Source: an uncultured Ardenticatenia bacterium (GTDB taxonomy: Bacteria; Chloroflexota; Anaerolineae; 4572-78; NAK82). From it: a stretch of 64,000 nt of DNA. The position numbers and the translations under genes were made by a program. The stretch covers positions 1-64,000 of the forward strand of contig CAKZLO010000063.1 of NCBI GenBank assembly GCA_937127125.1, written 5' to 3'. The notes beneath the pieces are model-generated. The model did no database searches. It saw nothing but the letters and a program-made list of their open reading frames with translations, and was not told the DNA's origin. Within the stretch, counting starts at the first letter, position 1. Every line of letters starts with the position of its first letter. Below are positions 31,072 through 41,933 of the stretch, in pieces.

Positions 31072-32325
31072 ATGAATCCTATGGTCTTGGTGCGTTTGAA
31101 CGAAGTGATACCCTGGCGAATCCGCATTCTCCTGACTTTAGTAGCCACCGCGTTAATTTTCGCCTTGGGAGTGGCAACCGGATTCGGAGTGCACTGGTAC
31201 TTCACCCGTGACAATCCGACCGCTGAAGAAGTTAACCAATTTAGCCTTTTTTGGGAAGTTTGGTGGCTCGTCAAGGATAAATTTTACGGTGATATCCCTG
31301 CTGCGCCGACACCTGTGTACGGCGCCATCAGAGGGGCGCTCGCAACCTTGCAGGATCCATATACCATTTTCGTCGAGCCACAACCGCGCGCCCTGGAGAA
31401 AGCAGATCTGCAGGGGCGATTCGGCGGCATCGGCGCCCTGGTGACTCGGAGTAAGCAAGGCGAGGTCATCCTGCAGCCAATGCCTGGGTCACCTGCCGAG
31501 AGAGCTGGCGTTCGAAATGGTGACCAGCTCCTCAAGGTGGATGACACAGCCATCACGACCACAATGAAGACCGAAGAGATCGTTCTGCTCATTCGTGGAG
31601 AAGTGGGTACTCAGGTGCAGCTTACCTTGCAGCGCGCCGGTCTGCCTCAATCGCTGGTGATCTCTATTACGCGCGAGCTCATTGAGACTCCCTCAGTGGA
31701 ATGGCGTATTCTGGAACAAGAACAAGCAATTGGATATCTGCGCATTCATATGTTCACCGAGCGCACTGCGGGGGAAACTCGACGGGCGCTACAAGATCTG
31801 CTGGATAAAGGAGCACAGCAGCTCATCTTAGATCTGCGGGGTAATGGCGGGGGGGTGCTCGACGCGGCAGTTGATGTGGCAAGCGAGTTTCTTGAGTCAG
31901 GTGTGATCTTGTTTGAAGAACGGCGCGATCAACCAGAGAAGAGCTACACGGTCAAATCAGGCGGCCTGGCTATTCAGCAACCGATGGTTGTACTGGTGAA
32001 TGGAGGGACTGCCAGCGCATCCGAGATCGTGGCTGGTGCTCTGCAAGATCACAAGCGCGCTGTGTTGATAGGAGAAAAGACCTTCGGCAAGGGATCGGTG
32101 CAAGTGGTCTTCGACTTGTCCGACGCCTCATCGGTGCATATCACGGTAGCGCGCTGGCTTACCCCGAACCGCCATCGCATCGACCCCGAGGGGTTGCAAC
32201 CGGACATTTTTGTTCCGGTCTCGGATGAGGATAGAGCTGCGGAACGTGACCCTCAGCTTGAGCAGGCTATCGTTTATTTGCGAGAGCAGGTTGTGAATGG
32301 TCGTCAGCCGAGCACAGGAGATTGA
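31072..32325 (+). CDS. S41 C-terminal processing peptidase 1
   Basis: A 417-aa protein with an N-terminal TM anchor (ILLTLVATALIFALGVATGF), a family N-region (FSLFWEVWWLVKDKFYG, VYGAIRGALATLQDPYT), a PDZ domain (about 115-200, including GSPAERAGVRNGDQLLKV) and an S41 catalytic core: LILDLRGNGGG, GGTASASEIVAGAL with the catalytic Ser and GEKTFGKGSVQ with the Lys. These Ser/Lys proteases trim envelope proteins. Given the promoter position, the Met at 31081 may be the true start. It is followed after 3 bp by a paralogue. Confidence 0.93.
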   Translation: MNPMVLVRLNEVIPWRIRILLTLVATALIFALGVATGFGVHWYFTRDNPTAEEVNQFSLFWEVWWLVKDKFYGDIPAAPTPVYGAIRGALATLQDPYTIFVEPQPRALEKADLQGRFGGIGALVTRSKQGEVILQPMPGSPAERAGVRNGDQLLKVDDTAITTTMKTEEIVLLIRGEVGTQVQLTLQRAGLPQSLVISITRELIETPSVEWRILEQEQAIGYLRIHMFTERTAGETRRALQDLLDKGAQQLILDLRGNGGGVLDAAVDVASEFLESGVILFEERRDQPEKSYTVKSGGLAIQQPMVVLVNGGTASASEIVAGALQDHKRAVLIGEKTFGKGSVQVVFDLSDASSVHITVARWLTPNRHRIDPEGLQPDIFVPVSDEDRAAERDPQLEQAIVYLREQVVNGRQPSTGD

Positions 32326-32328
32326 TCA

Positions 32329-33573
32329 ATGAGCTTGGGTGAATTTCTCAAGTCAGTCGTTCGACTTTGGGTTATGGCCATGCTGGCGACCGTGCTCATG
32401 TTGGCCGCTTTCGGCGCAGGCTATTTTCTCCACGCTTCGCATCAGCTTGGGCTGGGAGCGGTTGATCTAACCGGCTCATCTACCGAACTCCGGAGCAGCA
32501 GCGAACGCCAACCGCCAGAGTTTGCAGTGTTCTGGGAGGCTTGGTACTTCATTGAGCAACACTTCTATGGGGAAGTTCCGCCGGTACAAGAACGCGTTTA
32601 CGGCGCGATACGCGGTATGGTGAACTCGTTTGGAGATCAGAATACTGCCTTTATTGATCCAACGCGTGCCGAGATCTTCCGCCAGGATACCAGTGGCAGC
32701 TTCGAGGGAATTGGTGCAGCAGTGCGTATGGACCAAATGGGGCGTTTGGTCATTGTGGAGCCATATCCTGGCCGTCCAGCAGCTGAAGCCGGGCTGCGAC
32801 GGGGAGATATCATTCTCAAGATCGACGGCACACCCACGGAGGGGATGAGTCTCTACGAAGCGATTTCACTCATCCGTGGCCCAGCGAACACAAAGGTCAC
32901 GCTGACCATCTTCCGTGAAGAGGTCGAAGAGCCATTTGATGTGACCGTTACGCGTGCTCGTATTGAGATTGAGGTTGTTGAGACAGAGCGACTGGATGGT
33001 GATCTGGGCTACGTAAGCTTGTCTGAATTCAGTCGAGGCGCAGCTGACAAGGTTGCCCAGGCGATCCAAGCGCTGCAAGCGAAAGGCCAATTGAAAGGGC
33101 TGATCTTTGATTTGCGTAACAATCCAGGGGGGTTGTTGGACGAAGCCATCGCAGTCGGCAGCCAGTTCATTGCTGATGGTGTTATCACCATTGAGCGTGA
33201 GAAGGGCGGCACAGAGCAGGTCTTCGAAGCACTACCCAACGGTGTGGCTACAGAGCTCCCACTGGTAGTGCTCATTAACCAGGGCAGTGCCAGTGCTGCT
33301 GAGATTGTCGCAGGTGCGGTCCAGGATTACAAACGTGGCACGGTTGTGGGCGAACAGTCATTTGGCAAGGGCACCGTCCAGATTCCCCGTGCTCTGAGTG
33401 ATGGTTCTGAGCTGCGCGTCACCATTGCCGAGTGGCTGACACCCAAGGGTCGCCAGATCAACGGAAGCGGTATCACCCCAGACATCATCGTGGAACGCAC
33501 TCAGGAAGATTTTGAAGCAGGGCGCGACCCACAGTTGGAACGCGCAGTAGATCTTCTCCGAGGGAAACCGTGA
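32329..33573 (+). CDS. S41 C-terminal processing peptidase 2
   Basis: A 414-aa paralogue of the preceding gene: TM anchor ([19 protein letters not shown]), [20 protein letters not shown] ([17 protein letters not shown]), [28 protein letters not shown] with the catalytic Ser and [11 protein letters not shown] with the Lys. An AGGAG precedes the ATG, and the stop overlaps the GTG of smpB. Both tandem copies keep the catalytic dyad, so they probably divide substrates rather than one being a pseudo-protease. Confidence 0.93.
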   Translation: MSLGEFLKSVVRLWVMAMLATVLMLAAFGAGYFLHASHQLGLGAVDLTGSSTELRSSSERQPPEFAVFWEAWYFIEQHFYGEVPPVQERVYGAIRGMVNSFGDQNTAFIDPTRAEIFRQDTSGSFEGIGAAVRMDQMGRLVIVEPYPGRPAAEAGLRRGDIILKIDGTPTEGMSLYEAISLIRGPANTKVTLTIFREEVEEPFDVTVTRARIEIEVVETERLDGDLGYVSLSEFSRGAADKVAQAIQALQAKGQLKGLIFDLRNNPGGLLDEAIAVGSQFIADGVITIEREKGGTEQVFEALPNGVATELPLVVLINQGSASAAEIVAGAVQDYKRGTVVGEQSFGKGTVQIPRALSDGSELRVTIAEWLTPKGRQINGSGITPDIIVERTQEDFEAGRDPQLERAVDLLRGKP

Positions 33574-34043
33574 GGGCAAAGACAGAGGCCGTTAAGACGG
33601 TCGCGACCAACCGTAAAGCCTACCACGATTACTTTATTGAGGATACCCTCGAGGCTGGTATTGCGCTCACCGGCACCGAGATCAAATCGGTGCGTGCCGG
33701 TCAGGTCAATCTGCGCGATAGCTTTGCCATCATTAAAGAGGGTGAAGTGTGGCTGCTGAATGCGCATATTGCGACGTATCGTGGTGCTTCCTATTTCAAC
33801 CATGATCCGCGTCGCCCGCGCAAGCTGCTCCTGCATCGCTATGAAATCAACCGTCTGATCGGCAAAGTGCAGGAGAAAGGGCTCACGTTAATCCCACTGC
33901 GTATGTATCTGAAGAACAATCTGGCCAAGGTGGAATTGGGTCTGGCGCGCGGCAAGAAACAGTATGATAAGCGTGCCGCGTTACGGGAGCGAGAATCACG
34001 CCGGGAAATAGAACGCGCCATCGCTCGCTATGGTAGAGAGTGA
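33570..34043 (+). CDS. smpB: SsrA-binding protein SmpB
   Basis: A 157-aa protein: [40 protein letters not shown] and the C-terminal [18 protein letters not shown] are diagnostic SmpB blocks. It carries tmRNA to stalled ribosomes for trans-translation. The start is GTG overlapping the S41 stop (GTGA). The tmRNA gene itself is not in the window. Length is normal. Confidence 0.97.
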   Translation: MRAKTEAVKTVATNRKAYHDYFIEDTLEAGIALTGTEIKSVRAGQVNLRDSFAIIKEGEVWLLNAHIATYRGASYFNHDPRRPRKLLLHRYEINRLIGKVQEKGLTLIPLRMYLKNNLAKVELGLARGKKQYDKRAALRERESRREIERAIARYGRE

Positions 34044-35782
34044 CCCATATGGTTCCCTTCATCCTCACCCCGCAACAAGACACGTTGCTGGTTGAAGAGA
34101 GGCGCTGCCTGAACGAGTTGCAGATAGTATTGGCTCGTTTCGATGCAACCCGGGATGATCAGGCGACCCTGGAACGTTCTGTCCGACAGCTGGATGAGCT
34201 CTTCCTGCTTGTAGTCGTCGGTGAGTTCAATGCTGGTAAGAGCGCGCTCATTAATGCGTTATTAGGACAGCCGCTACTCAAGGAAGGGGTCACGCCCACT
34301 ACCACGCGCATTCACCTGGTGAAGTATGGTGTAAGCAGCGAACATAGCCGCCTTGATGCGGTAACCGAGATAACCACTGCCCCTCTGGACATCCTCCGCG
34401 AGATCAACATCGTGGACACTCCCGGCACGAACGCTATCCGACGTGAGCACGAAGCGATCACCCAGGAGTTTGTGCCGCGTTCAGATATGGTGCTTTTCGT
34501 TACCTCAGCGGATCGCCCTTTTACCGAGAGCGAACGCGCGTTCCTGCAACGCATTCGCGAATGGGGCAAGAAAGTGGTGTTGGTGGTGAACAAAATTGAC
34601 ATTTTAGAGCATCCGGAAGACATCGGTAAAATTGTCTCGTTCATCGCCGAGAACGCGCGTGCTATGCTGGGATTCACACCTGAGATCTTCCCCATTTCCG
34701 CACGCTTAGCACAGCAGGCCAAGCGCAACGGTGACAGCGCGTTGATAGAAGCGAGTGGTTTTGCACTCCTTGAGCGTTACATTGTGGACACCCTCGATGA
34801 GAAGGGGCGCATTCAACTCAAGCTGTTAAGTCCTTTGGGAGTGGCGCGCCATATAGCCAACAAGTACCTGGGGATCGTTCAGCAACGTATGGACTTGCTG
34901 CGCGACGATCTCACCACTATCCAGGACATAGAAGCTCAGCTGAGCATTTACGAGCAGGATATGCGTCGTGATTTCCGCTTCCGACTGACCGATGTGGAAA
35001 ACGTGCTTCACGGTCTTGAAAGCCGAGGCATCGAGTTTTTTGAGGAGACCGTTCGGCTAGCGCGTGTTTTCGACCTGCTGAACAAGGAAAAGATCAAAAG
35101 AGATTTTGCGCGAGTAGTCATCGCAGATGTACCTCAGCGGATTGAACAGCGCGTGAACCAGGTGATCGACTGGCTGGTGGCAAGCGAATTGCGCCAATGG
35201 CAGGCTGTTATGGAGCGAATAGGACGGCGTCAATCCGAACATGCCGAGCGCATAGTCGGTCAGGTAGGAGGCACTTTCGATTATGACCGTGCCCGTTTGT
35301 TGGACGGTGTCGGGCGCGCGGCGCAGAGCGCTGTCGAGCAATATGATCACGAACGCGAGGCACATCGCCTTGCCGAGTCGGTGCAAATGGCAGTGGCCGG
35401 CACCGCGCTAATCGAGGTGAGTGCGCTTGGCCTAGGAACACTGGTCATGTTGCTCGCCACCACTACATTGGCTGATGTGACAGGGTTGCTGACTGCTGGC
35501 TTGGTCGCTACATTGGGGTTCTTTGTCATTCCAGCTCGCCGCCGCGAGGCCAAAGCAGAGTTGCGCCGGAAGATCGGTGAGGTGCGTCGCGAGTTGATGT
35601 CAGCATTGACCCGACAATTTGACCTCGAATTGGAACGCAGTGTACGAAAAATTCAAGAATCTATTGCCCCTTACACCCGGTTTATACGTGCCGAGCAGGA
35701 TCGTCTGAATGACACCCATACTCGCCTGTCTAGCATTGTGCAAGACATGGAGCGGTTGCAGGCACTCATTGAAGCGCTGTGA
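34040..35782 (+). CDS. Bacterial dynamin-like GTPase
   Basis: A 580-aa protein with a dynamin-family G domain: G1 GEFNAGKS (61-68), G2 Thr in [10 protein letters not shown]3 DTPGT and G4 NKID, followed by long helical stalk segments and a hydrophobic stretch near 450-500 ([20 protein letters not shown]) for membrane insertion, then a basic tail. Such proteins remodel or protect membranes. Start: GTG 34040 overlapping the smpB stop, with an ATG three codons later as alternative. It is one of a run of overlapping genes. Confidence 0.9.
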   Translation: MTHMVPFILTPQQDTLLVEERRCLNELQIVLARFDATRDDQATLERSVRQLDELFLLVVVGEFNAGKSALINALLGQPLLKEGVTPTTTRIHLVKYGVSSEHSRLDAVTEITTAPLDILREINIVDTPGTNAIRREHEAITQEFVPRSDMVLFVTSADRPFTESERAFLQRIREWGKKVVLVVNKIDILEHPEDIGKIVSFIAENARAMLGFTPEIFPISARLAQQAKRNGDSALIEASGFALLERYIVDTLDEKGRIQLKLLSPLGVARHIANKYLGIVQQRMDLLRDDLTTIQDIEAQLSIYEQDMRRDFRFRLTDVENVLHGLESRGIEFFEETVRLARVFDLLNKEKIKRDFARVVIADVPQRIEQRVNQVIDWLVASELRQWQAVMERIGRRQSEHAERIVGQVGGTFDYDRARLLDGVGRAAQSAVEQYDHEREAHRLAESVQMAVAGTALIEVSALGLGTLVMLLATTTLADVTGLLTAGLVATLGFFVIPARRREAKAELRRKIGEVRRELMSALTRQFDLELERSVRKIQESIAPYTRFIRAEQDRLNDTHTRLSSIVQDMERLQALIEAL

Positions 35783-35811
35783 CATTGTTCTTCTCCCCTG
35801 GGAGACAACTG

Positions 35812-37569
35812 ATGAACCTTGATACGCAGGTGCAGAGACCCGAGGTAACAACCTCGGTGCCACCTCCTCAGATGGATCGTGCACGCTATCTACGGGTGAT
35901 GAGCTTCTTTATTAGGGCGTTGGCGTCCATTATCTGGTGGGATGTCCTGCTGCGCAATTTACCCATCGTACACCACATGGCTGTGCACACCGCCTTACGA
36001 CGCTGGCGCACTCTCGCCCGTCGCTACCGCCAGCTGGCAGTGCAACTAGGTGGCGTGCTCATCAAGCTGGGTCAGTTCCTCAGCATTCGTGTTGACGTGC
36101 TTCCTGCCGAGGTAATCGCTGAGCTGGCCGACTTGCAGGATGAGGTACCGGCGGAAGACATCACCCACATTCACGCTACAATTGCACAGGAGTTTGGCCG
36201 CCCTGCTGAAGCAGTATTTGCCTGGTTCGCCCCGTTGCCAGAGGCCGCCGCCTCTCTGGCGCAGGTGCACCGGGCCCGTCTCCGTCTGCCCTCGTCCCAG
36301 CCCGGAGATTCGTGCGACGAGATTGAGGTAGTAGTCAAGGTTCAGCGCACCGGTATCCGACGCGTTGTCGAAACCGATTTGGCTGCCATCCGCGCCGCTG
36401 TCCGCTTGTTGCAGCTATATCCGCCGATTGCACGGCGGGTGGATACGGAGCGCCTGCTGAGCGAGTTCACCAGCACCACCCGCGCTGAGCTGGATTTCGT
36501 GGCCGAGGGCAAAAACGCTGAACGCTTTGCCAACGACTTTGCTGATGACCCCGGCATTGTGGTACCGCGCATCTATTGGGATTACACCACCACGCGTGTG
36601 CTTACTATGGAAAACGTGGCAGCTATCAAGATAACCGATCGGGTTGCCATGCAGGAAGTCGGCATCAGTCCGGAGCAAGTGGCACGCCGAGTCTATCGCG
36701 CCTACTTGCGTCAGATCTTTATTACCAATTTTGTCCACGCCGACCCCCATCCGGGTAACCTCTTCGTGCGTCCACTGGACAAGGATGATCTGTCGGAGAG
36801 CTCTGCCGATAGCCGACCTTTCCAGATTATCTTCGTGGACTTTGGCATGATGGCCGTTGTCCCAGAGCGTTTGCGTGCAGAGGCGCGCGAGTTGTTGCTT
36901 GGTCTGGCCACGCGTGATGCACGCCGCATCGTACAAGCATACATAGACGCCGATGTGTTGCTGCCCAGTGCGGACCGTCACCGCATCGAGGAACTTCACG
37001 AGACGTTGTTAAGGCGTTTATACGGCGTCAAGATAAACCAGCTTCCCCACATAGCGTTAAGCGAGGCGCAGTACCTGTGGCACGAATACCGCGATATTAT
37101 CTTTGAGATGCCATTTCAGTTCCCCTCGGATGTGCTTTTCGTCGTGCGTGCGCTCGGAATTCTGGCTGGCATCGCCACCACTCTGAACCCTGAGTTCGAC
37201 CCGTGGGCCGAGACGCTTCCCTTCGCCAGACAAATTGCCACTCAGGAGCTCGAGCAGGGTTGGAACCGTTGGTTGGATCAGATATTGGAGATGGCTCGTT
37301 TAATGTGGACGATGCCCATACGGCTGGACCGTCTCCTGACACAGGCAGAACGTGGTGAGCTGGCTACGATAGCGAGCCTGGCGCCCAGCGCGGAGCGCAT
37401 GCTGCGTCGCATGGAACAATCACTGGAACGTCTTACCTGGGGAGTTATTTTTACCAGCTTGTTGATTGCAGGTATTCTATTACGTCTCAACGAAGGACCA
37501 AGCTGGATGAGCACAGCGCTGTTGGTTGGTGCAGGGTTGGCATTGCTTTGGGGTTTGACGCGCCATTGA
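35812..37569 (+). CDS. UbiB/ABC1-family (AarF) atypical kinase
   Basis: A 585-aa protein: KLGQFLSIR (KxGQ motif), AAASLAQVHRA (Ala-rich loop), EVVVKVQR (catalytic Lys), ELDFVAEGKNAERF, HADPHPGNLFV and VDFGMM (metal-binding DFG-like). The C-terminus has two TM helices. UbiB proteins are ATPases that support quinone or isoprenoid-lipid handling. The chosen ATG at 35812 has GGGAG upstream; a GTG at 35779 overlapping the dynamin stop would add 11 residues. Residues 155-180 carry a loop between the Ala-rich motif and the Lys. Confidence 0.92.
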   Translation: MNLDTQVQRPEVTTSVPPPQMDRARYLRVMSFFIRALASIIWWDVLLRNLPIVHHMAVHTALRRWRTLARRYRQLAVQLGGVLIKLGQFLSIRVDVLPAEVIAELADLQDEVPAEDITHIHATIAQEFGRPAEAVFAWFAPLPEAAASLAQVHRARLRLPSSQPGDSCDEIEVVVKVQRTGIRRVVETDLAAIRAAVRLLQLYPPIARRVDTERLLSEFTSTTRAELDFVAEGKNAERFANDFADDPGIVVPRIYWDYTTTRVLTMENVAAIKITDRVAMQEVGISPEQVARRVYRAYLRQIFITNFVHADPHPGNLFVRPLDKDDLSESSADSRPFQIIFVDFGMMAVVPERLRAEARELLLGLATRDARRIVQAYIDADVLLPSADRHRIEELHETLLRRLYGVKINQLPHIALSEAQYLWHEYRDIIFEMPFQFPSDVLFVVRALGILAGIATTLNPEFDPWAETLPFARQIATQELEQGWNRWLDQILEMARLMWTMPIRLDRLLTQAERGELATIASLAPSAERMLRRMEQSLERLTWGVIFTSLLIAGILLRLNEGPSWMSTALLVGAGLALLWGLTRH

Positions 37570-37594
37570 ATACAGAGTTGCCGTCCCCTCATAT

Positions 37595-39250
37595 GTGGTT
37601 CAGGTGATGACAGTCGCGTACCGCTATATCGAACGCCTTAAACGCCTCCTGCGGCGGGAAGAAGGCACGATTGTCAAGGATTGGGGAGGCCGACTTCCTG
37701 TGGTGTTGGCCTATCCCAATACCTACTACGTTGGCATGAGCAGCTTAGCGATCCATGCTTTGTATCGCCTGTTTAACCAGCGACGCGATATCGTATGCGA
37801 ACGGGTTTTCCACAGCCTGGAGGCTCATAAGCGCGAAGATACCCTGCCTCTCTCCGTGGAATCACAGCGCCCCATGCACGAATTCTCCGTCATCGCGTTT
37901 ACCGTTTCGTACGAGCTGGACTACTTCCACATCGTGGATATGTTACGCCGAGCTGGGATCCCTCTTCTGACAGCTCAACGTGACGAATCTTGGCCACTTT
38001 TGTTGGCAGGTGGTCCAGCGGTGTCGGCCAACCCTGAGCCATTGGCCGACATCATCGATGCCTTTGCTATCGGCGAAGCAGAAGCCCTTCTTCCATCTCT
38101 TTTGGAACTCTTGCCCGAGGCGTGTCGTTCCGAACGTAGCCATGCATTGCATCTGTTGGCCACTGTGCCCGGCATCTACGTTCCAGCACTCAAGAATGCG
38201 CCGGTGCGGCGCCTATGGCAACGTGACCTGAATCTCCAACCTGCTATTACGCAGATCTACACACCGCACACAGAGTTTGGCGATCGTGGTCTGATCGAGA
38301 TTGGGCGTGGTTGTTGGCGCGGCTGCCGTTTCTGCTTGGCTGGCTTCATCTACCGTCCAACGCGCTACGTCGGCCTGGAGGCCATTCTGGACGCGGCACA
38401 CCAGGTGCAGATGCACCGCGATAGGGTCGGCCTAGTCAGCGCGGCGGTGAATGACCACCCTCAAATTGATCAATTAGTGACTGAGCTGCGGCGTATGGGA
38501 CTCAAGGTGGCAGTCTCCTCACTGCGGGTTGATGCCGTGTCCGAAACCCTTGTTCAGGCACTTGCTGAGAGCGATACTCAGACGCTCACCCTTGCACCTG
38601 AAGCTGGCTCCCCACGCCTGCGCCAGTTGATCAACAAACCTCAGGATGATACCCGGCTGTTTGAAGTGGTCGAGATGGCTGCTCGCTACGGTTTTCCCCA
38701 GGTCAAGATGTATTTCATGGTGGGTCACCCCGGTGAAACCGAAGCGGATGTGGAGGCGATTGTTGATCTGGTAGCAGCAGTCCGTGCCCGGTTTCCACGC
38801 CATCTCGTTATCAACGCGACTCCTTACGTGCCCAAGCCACACACACCCTTCCAATGGGCTGCCATGGCGTCGATCGACACTCTGGTGGCACGCATCGCCT
38901 ACCTCGAGAAGCGTTTGCAGCGTATGCGGGTCACGGTGCGCTCAGACAGTCCTACTTGGGCCGCTGTGGAAGGTGTATTGGCGCGTGGCGACCGTCGTCT
39001 GGGAGCAGTTCTGACAGCGATGAAGCGTGTCAGCCTACAAGAATGGAAACGTGCTATGAAGCACGCGGGGTTGTCAGCGGAGGAGTTCTTGCGCGCCAGG
39101 TCTTACGACGAAGTGTTGCCATGGGCAGTGGTCGATTCAGGTGTGGCACAATCTTTTCTCGCACGTGAGAGGCAACGTGCGCAAGAGACGATGACCCAGA
39201 GTGCACTCGATGAAATACCAGAGCGAAAGGAGAAGAGCTACCCAGGCTGA
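37595..39250 (+). CDS. B12-binding-like radical SAM protein (TIGR03960-type)
   Basis: A 551-aa protein. The N-terminal ~190 residues resemble the cobalamin-binding-like domain of large radical SAM enzymes (VVLAYPNTYYVGMSSLAIHA, LLAGGPAVSANPEPLADIID). The radical SAM cluster is C240-x3-C244-x2-C247 in IGRGCWRGCRFCLAG. LAPEAGSPRLRQLINK and YFMVGHPGETEADVEAIV follow. This family is often fused or paired with a TIGR03936-type protein next to RNase G or L21 genes; neither is here. The product is unknown. Start GTG 37595 is uncertain; ATG 37607 is possible. Confidence 0.88.
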   Translation: MVQVMTVAYRYIERLKRLLRREEGTIVKDWGGRLPVVLAYPNTYYVGMSSLAIHALYRLFNQRRDIVCERVFHSLEAHKREDTLPLSVESQRPMHEFSVIAFTVSYELDYFHIVDMLRRAGIPLLTAQRDESWPLLLAGGPAVSANPEPLADIIDAFAIGEAEALLPSLLELLPEACRSERSHALHLLATVPGIYVPALKNAPVRRLWQRDLNLQPAITQIYTPHTEFGDRGLIEIGRGCWRGCRFCLAGFIYRPTRYVGLEAILDAAHQVQMHRDRVGLVSAAVNDHPQIDQLVTELRRMGLKVAVSSLRVDAVSETLVQALAESDTQTLTLAPEAGSPRLRQLINKPQDDTRLFEVVEMAARYGFPQVKMYFMVGHPGETEADVEAIVDLVAAVRARFPRHLVINATPYVPKPHTPFQWAAMASIDTLVARIAYLEKRLQRMRVTVRSDSPTWAAVEGVLARGDRRLGAVLTAMKRVSLQEWKRAMKHAGLSAEEFLRARSYDEVLPWAVVDSGVAQSFLARERQRAQETMTQSALDEIPERKEKSYPG

Positions 39251-39283
39251 AGGTGTGTCTTTCTCGAAACAGCACACCAGTAT

Positions 39284-39312
39284 TTGGTGCTCGCTCCGTT
39301 TCCGGGCATAAT
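39284..39312 (+). promoter_or_regulatory. Promoter of the lytic transglycosylase gene
   Basis: TTGGTG (39284-39289) and CATAAT (39307-39312) are 17 bp apart. The ATG of the next gene begins eight bases after the -10, so this too would give a leaderless message. Confidence 0.6.
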
Positions 39313-39320
39313 ATGCATCC

Positions 39321-41795
39321 ATGAAAAAAGGGCTAATGTGGTTGGTGGGGCTGGCATATGCAGTGGCACTTGCGGCGGCATGTACGCGCCAGGCGCCCGC
39401 ACGTCCTCTGGCGACCCGTCCTCCGTTTGAACTGGCGCTGGGGTTATCCCCTATGCCGACGCGCACGCCAACGCCTACCTTCACAGCTACACCAACTGCG
39501 ACTGCTACGGCCACCCCTACGCCGACACCTACCCAAACACCCACCGCTACCCCTGTGCCCAGCCAGAGGATGGCCTCTGCCATGCAGGCCTTCGAGTGGG
39601 GCGACTATGAACACGCCTCCCAGGAATTCGACGCGCTACATGCCGACCTTGGCGCCAATGACGACGAGCGTCGCGACGCTGCCTTCTGGCGTGCGCGCAG
39701 TCGCATTGAGGCTTCTGACTATGCCGGTGCAGCAGCTGCACTGAAGGAGTTTATCGCTGCCTACCCGACCGACCGGCGCATAGCAGCCGCACAGTTTATG
39801 CTCGCCCGCGCTTATGAAGGTCTGGAAGACTGGCGCAACGCTATTGCAGCCTATCGTCAGTACCTGCGCCTCAGCACCACATTGGCTATGGAAGCGTACG
39901 ATGGCATTGGAAAAGCTGCCATCCGGCTGGGCGACTACGCGACCGCTGTGCAGGCGTACACAGAAGGCGTGCAAGCGGCTCAAGAGAACTCATGGCTGGT
40001 TTACATGCGTGAGGGTATTGCTCAGGCAGAGATGGCGCGTAATCGCCCACAGGAGGCGGCAAAACAGTACGATGCCATTTTGGGTGTGGCACGCATTGAC
40101 GCCTATCGTTCGCGCATCCTGTACCTGGCGGCACAAGCACTTATTCAGGCGGGCGACCAACGCGCAGCACAGCAGCGGTATCTGGAAGCAGTCAATCGTT
40201 ATCCTACCACCCAGTATGCCTATCTATCGCTGATCGAATTGATCAACGCAGGAGTAGCTGTGGACGACTACCAGCGCGGTCTGGTGGACTACTATGCCAA
40301 GGCGTACCAGCCAGCCATTGACGCCTTAACCCGCGTGGTGCAGCGTAAACTAGATGCACGAGGGGGCGACGCGTTATGGTACCTGGCATTATCACTAAAG
40401 GCAAATGGCAATCTCAGCCAGTCCATCCAACGTTTTCAGGAATTGATCAACAAAGTGCCCCAGAACAAGCATTTCGGCGAGGCCTGGTTGGAAATGGCCG
40501 CTGCGTACGCGCTGCGCAAGGACACGGAACAGGCGCTACGAACCTACCGCCAGTTTGCGACCCAATATCCTGCATCTCCCTTGGCGCCTCAGGCGCTATG
40601 GAGGGCAGCAATCTTGCAAGTTTCCATGGGTGACCTGACAGGTGCTGCCAAGACCTACCGTGACATGGCAACACTTTATCCTCAGGCAGAGAACGTTCCC
40701 CAGGCACTCTTTAATGCTGCCTTGCTCGACTACCAACGTGGCGACTACGCCGCAGCACGCACGGCTTGGCAAGCATTGGTACAAAAGTACCCTAACAGTG
40801 ATTCTGCCACTGCTGCACGTTTCTGGATCGGCAAGGCGTGGTTGGCCTTAGGTGAACAAGAGCAAGCTAGACAGGCTTTGCGGGCGGCTAATCGCTGGGC
40901 ACCCCAGTCGTACTACGGGCTGCGGGCCGCTGAATTACTGGCCGGAGTAGCAGCGCTACGCTCTGGGGGTTTTAATGGACAGATGACCGAACCGAACTCC
41001 GATCAGAGGGAAGCGGAAGCATGGCTGACGAGCTGGCTCGATGCCTCAGCCAGCAGTGCACTAGCGGCGTTGCCACCCAAGATCACGAATTTGCCGGCCT
41101 GGCAACGCGGTGAGGCACTTTTGGAAGTGGGGCGTCGCGTCCAGGCATTGGAGGAGTTTGAGAAAATCAAACAGCAATGGTGGGATGATGCCTTAGCAAT
41201 GTACCAGCTGGCATTGGCATTCCGCGAGCGAGGGCTCTATCGTCTTTCCATCTTGTGCGCCGGGCGCCTCATCCGCCTGGCACCAGCCGAGCAGCGTTCT
41301 ATGGTGCCTCTATTCATTCATAAAATATCTTATCCGCTGCATTTCCGCGAGCTCGTGATTGCCCAGGCAAAGGCATACGACATAGATCCCCTGCTGCTTC
41401 TGGCTTTGATTCGCCAGGAGAGTCTGTTTGAACCTTCCATTACTTCCATAGCCGATGCGCGCGGCCTAGCTCAAGTGATTCCACCGACTGGAGAATGGAT
41501 TGCCAACCAGCTTGGATGGACGAAATGGCAGCCAGACGATCTCTGGCGTCCGATGGTAAGTGTCCTCTTTGGAGCATACTACCTGCATGTGCAGCTAAAT
41601 GCCTTTGATGGACAGGTTGTCCCAGCGCTGATGGCATACAACGCCGGGCCGGGCAGGGTGCGTCAGTGGCTGGCCAGCTTTCCTGATGTAGACCTGCTGG
41701 TTGAGACGACGCCTTTCTCAGAACCTGCAAGGTATGTGCGACTGATCTATGCCAATTACTACAGCTACCGACAGATCTATCGGCCAGGCTCGTAA
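39321..41795 (+). CDS. Lipoprotein lytic murein transglycosylase with TPR-rich region
   Basis: An 824-aa protein. The signal peptide ends in a lipobox (LAAAC at about residue 21), followed by a low-complexity Thr/Pro linker (TPTPTQTPTATPVP), about 500 residues of TPR-like helical repeats (for example AYDGIGKAAIRLGDYATAVQ), and a C-terminal SLT domain: LLLLALIRQESLFEP (catalytic E700), SIADARGLAQVIPPTGEWIA and VPALMAYNAGPGRV. It cleaves peptidoglycan glycan strands on the outer face. The repeats may organise a cell-wall complex, as in Slt70. Confidence 0.93.
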   Translation: MKKGLMWLVGLAYAVALAAACTRQAPARPLATRPPFELALGLSPMPTRTPTPTFTATPTATATATPTPTPTQTPTATPVPSQRMASAMQAFEWGDYEHASQEFDALHADLGANDDERRDAAFWRARSRIEASDYAGAAAALKEFIAAYPTDRRIAAAQFMLARAYEGLEDWRNAIAAYRQYLRLSTTLAMEAYDGIGKAAIRLGDYATAVQAYTEGVQAAQENSWLVYMREGIAQAEMARNRPQEAAKQYDAILGVARIDAYRSRILYLAAQALIQAGDQRAAQQRYLEAVNRYPTTQYAYLSLIELINAGVAVDDYQRGLVDYYAKAYQPAIDALTRVVQRKLDARGGDALWYLALSLKANGNLSQSIQRFQELINKVPQNKHFGEAWLEMAAAYALRKDTEQALRTYRQFATQYPASPLAPQALWRAAILQVSMGDLTGAAKTYRDMATLYPQAENVPQALFNAALLDYQRGDYAAARTAWQALVQKYPNSDSATAARFWIGKAWLALGEQEQARQALRAANRWAPQSYYGLRAAELLAGVAALRSGGFNGQMTEPNSDQREAEAWLTSWLDASASSALAALPPKITNLPAWQRGEALLEVGRRVQALEEFEKIKQQWWDDALAMYQLALAFRERGLYRLSILCAGRLIRLAPAEQRSMVPLFIHKISYPLHFRELVIAQAKAYDIDPLLLLALIRQESLFEPSITSIADARGLAQVIPPTGEWIANQLGWTKWQPDDLWRPMVSVLFGAYYLHVQLNAFDGQVVPALMAYNAGPGRVRQWLASFPDVDLLVETTPFSEPARYVRLIYANYYSYRQIYRPGS

Positions 41796-41857
41796 GCCCA
41801 ATTCTTTCTGACAATCTATAATATCTATATACTTTCCAATTTTTTACGCCCAGGCAC

Positions 41858-41886
41858 TTGTATTCCGTAGTGATTTATGGTAAAAT
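41858..41886 (+). promoter_or_regulatory. Promoter of the unknown two-TM protein gene
   Basis: TTGTAT (41858-41863) and TAAAAT (41881-41886) are separated by 17 bp, 47 nt upstream of the ATG at 41934, which has AAGGAG. Another TATAAT at 41817-41822 lacks a -35. Confidence 0.55.
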
Positions 41887-41933
41887 ACATTACGTAAACA
41901 TTATCGGTGAGCCTCGCCTAAGGAGAACAAACC

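Noticed and set aside
36415..36999. 194-codon minus-strand frame opposite the UbiB-type gene
   Set aside because: Antisense to invariant kinase motifs (HADPHPGN, VDFG) and without any start signal.
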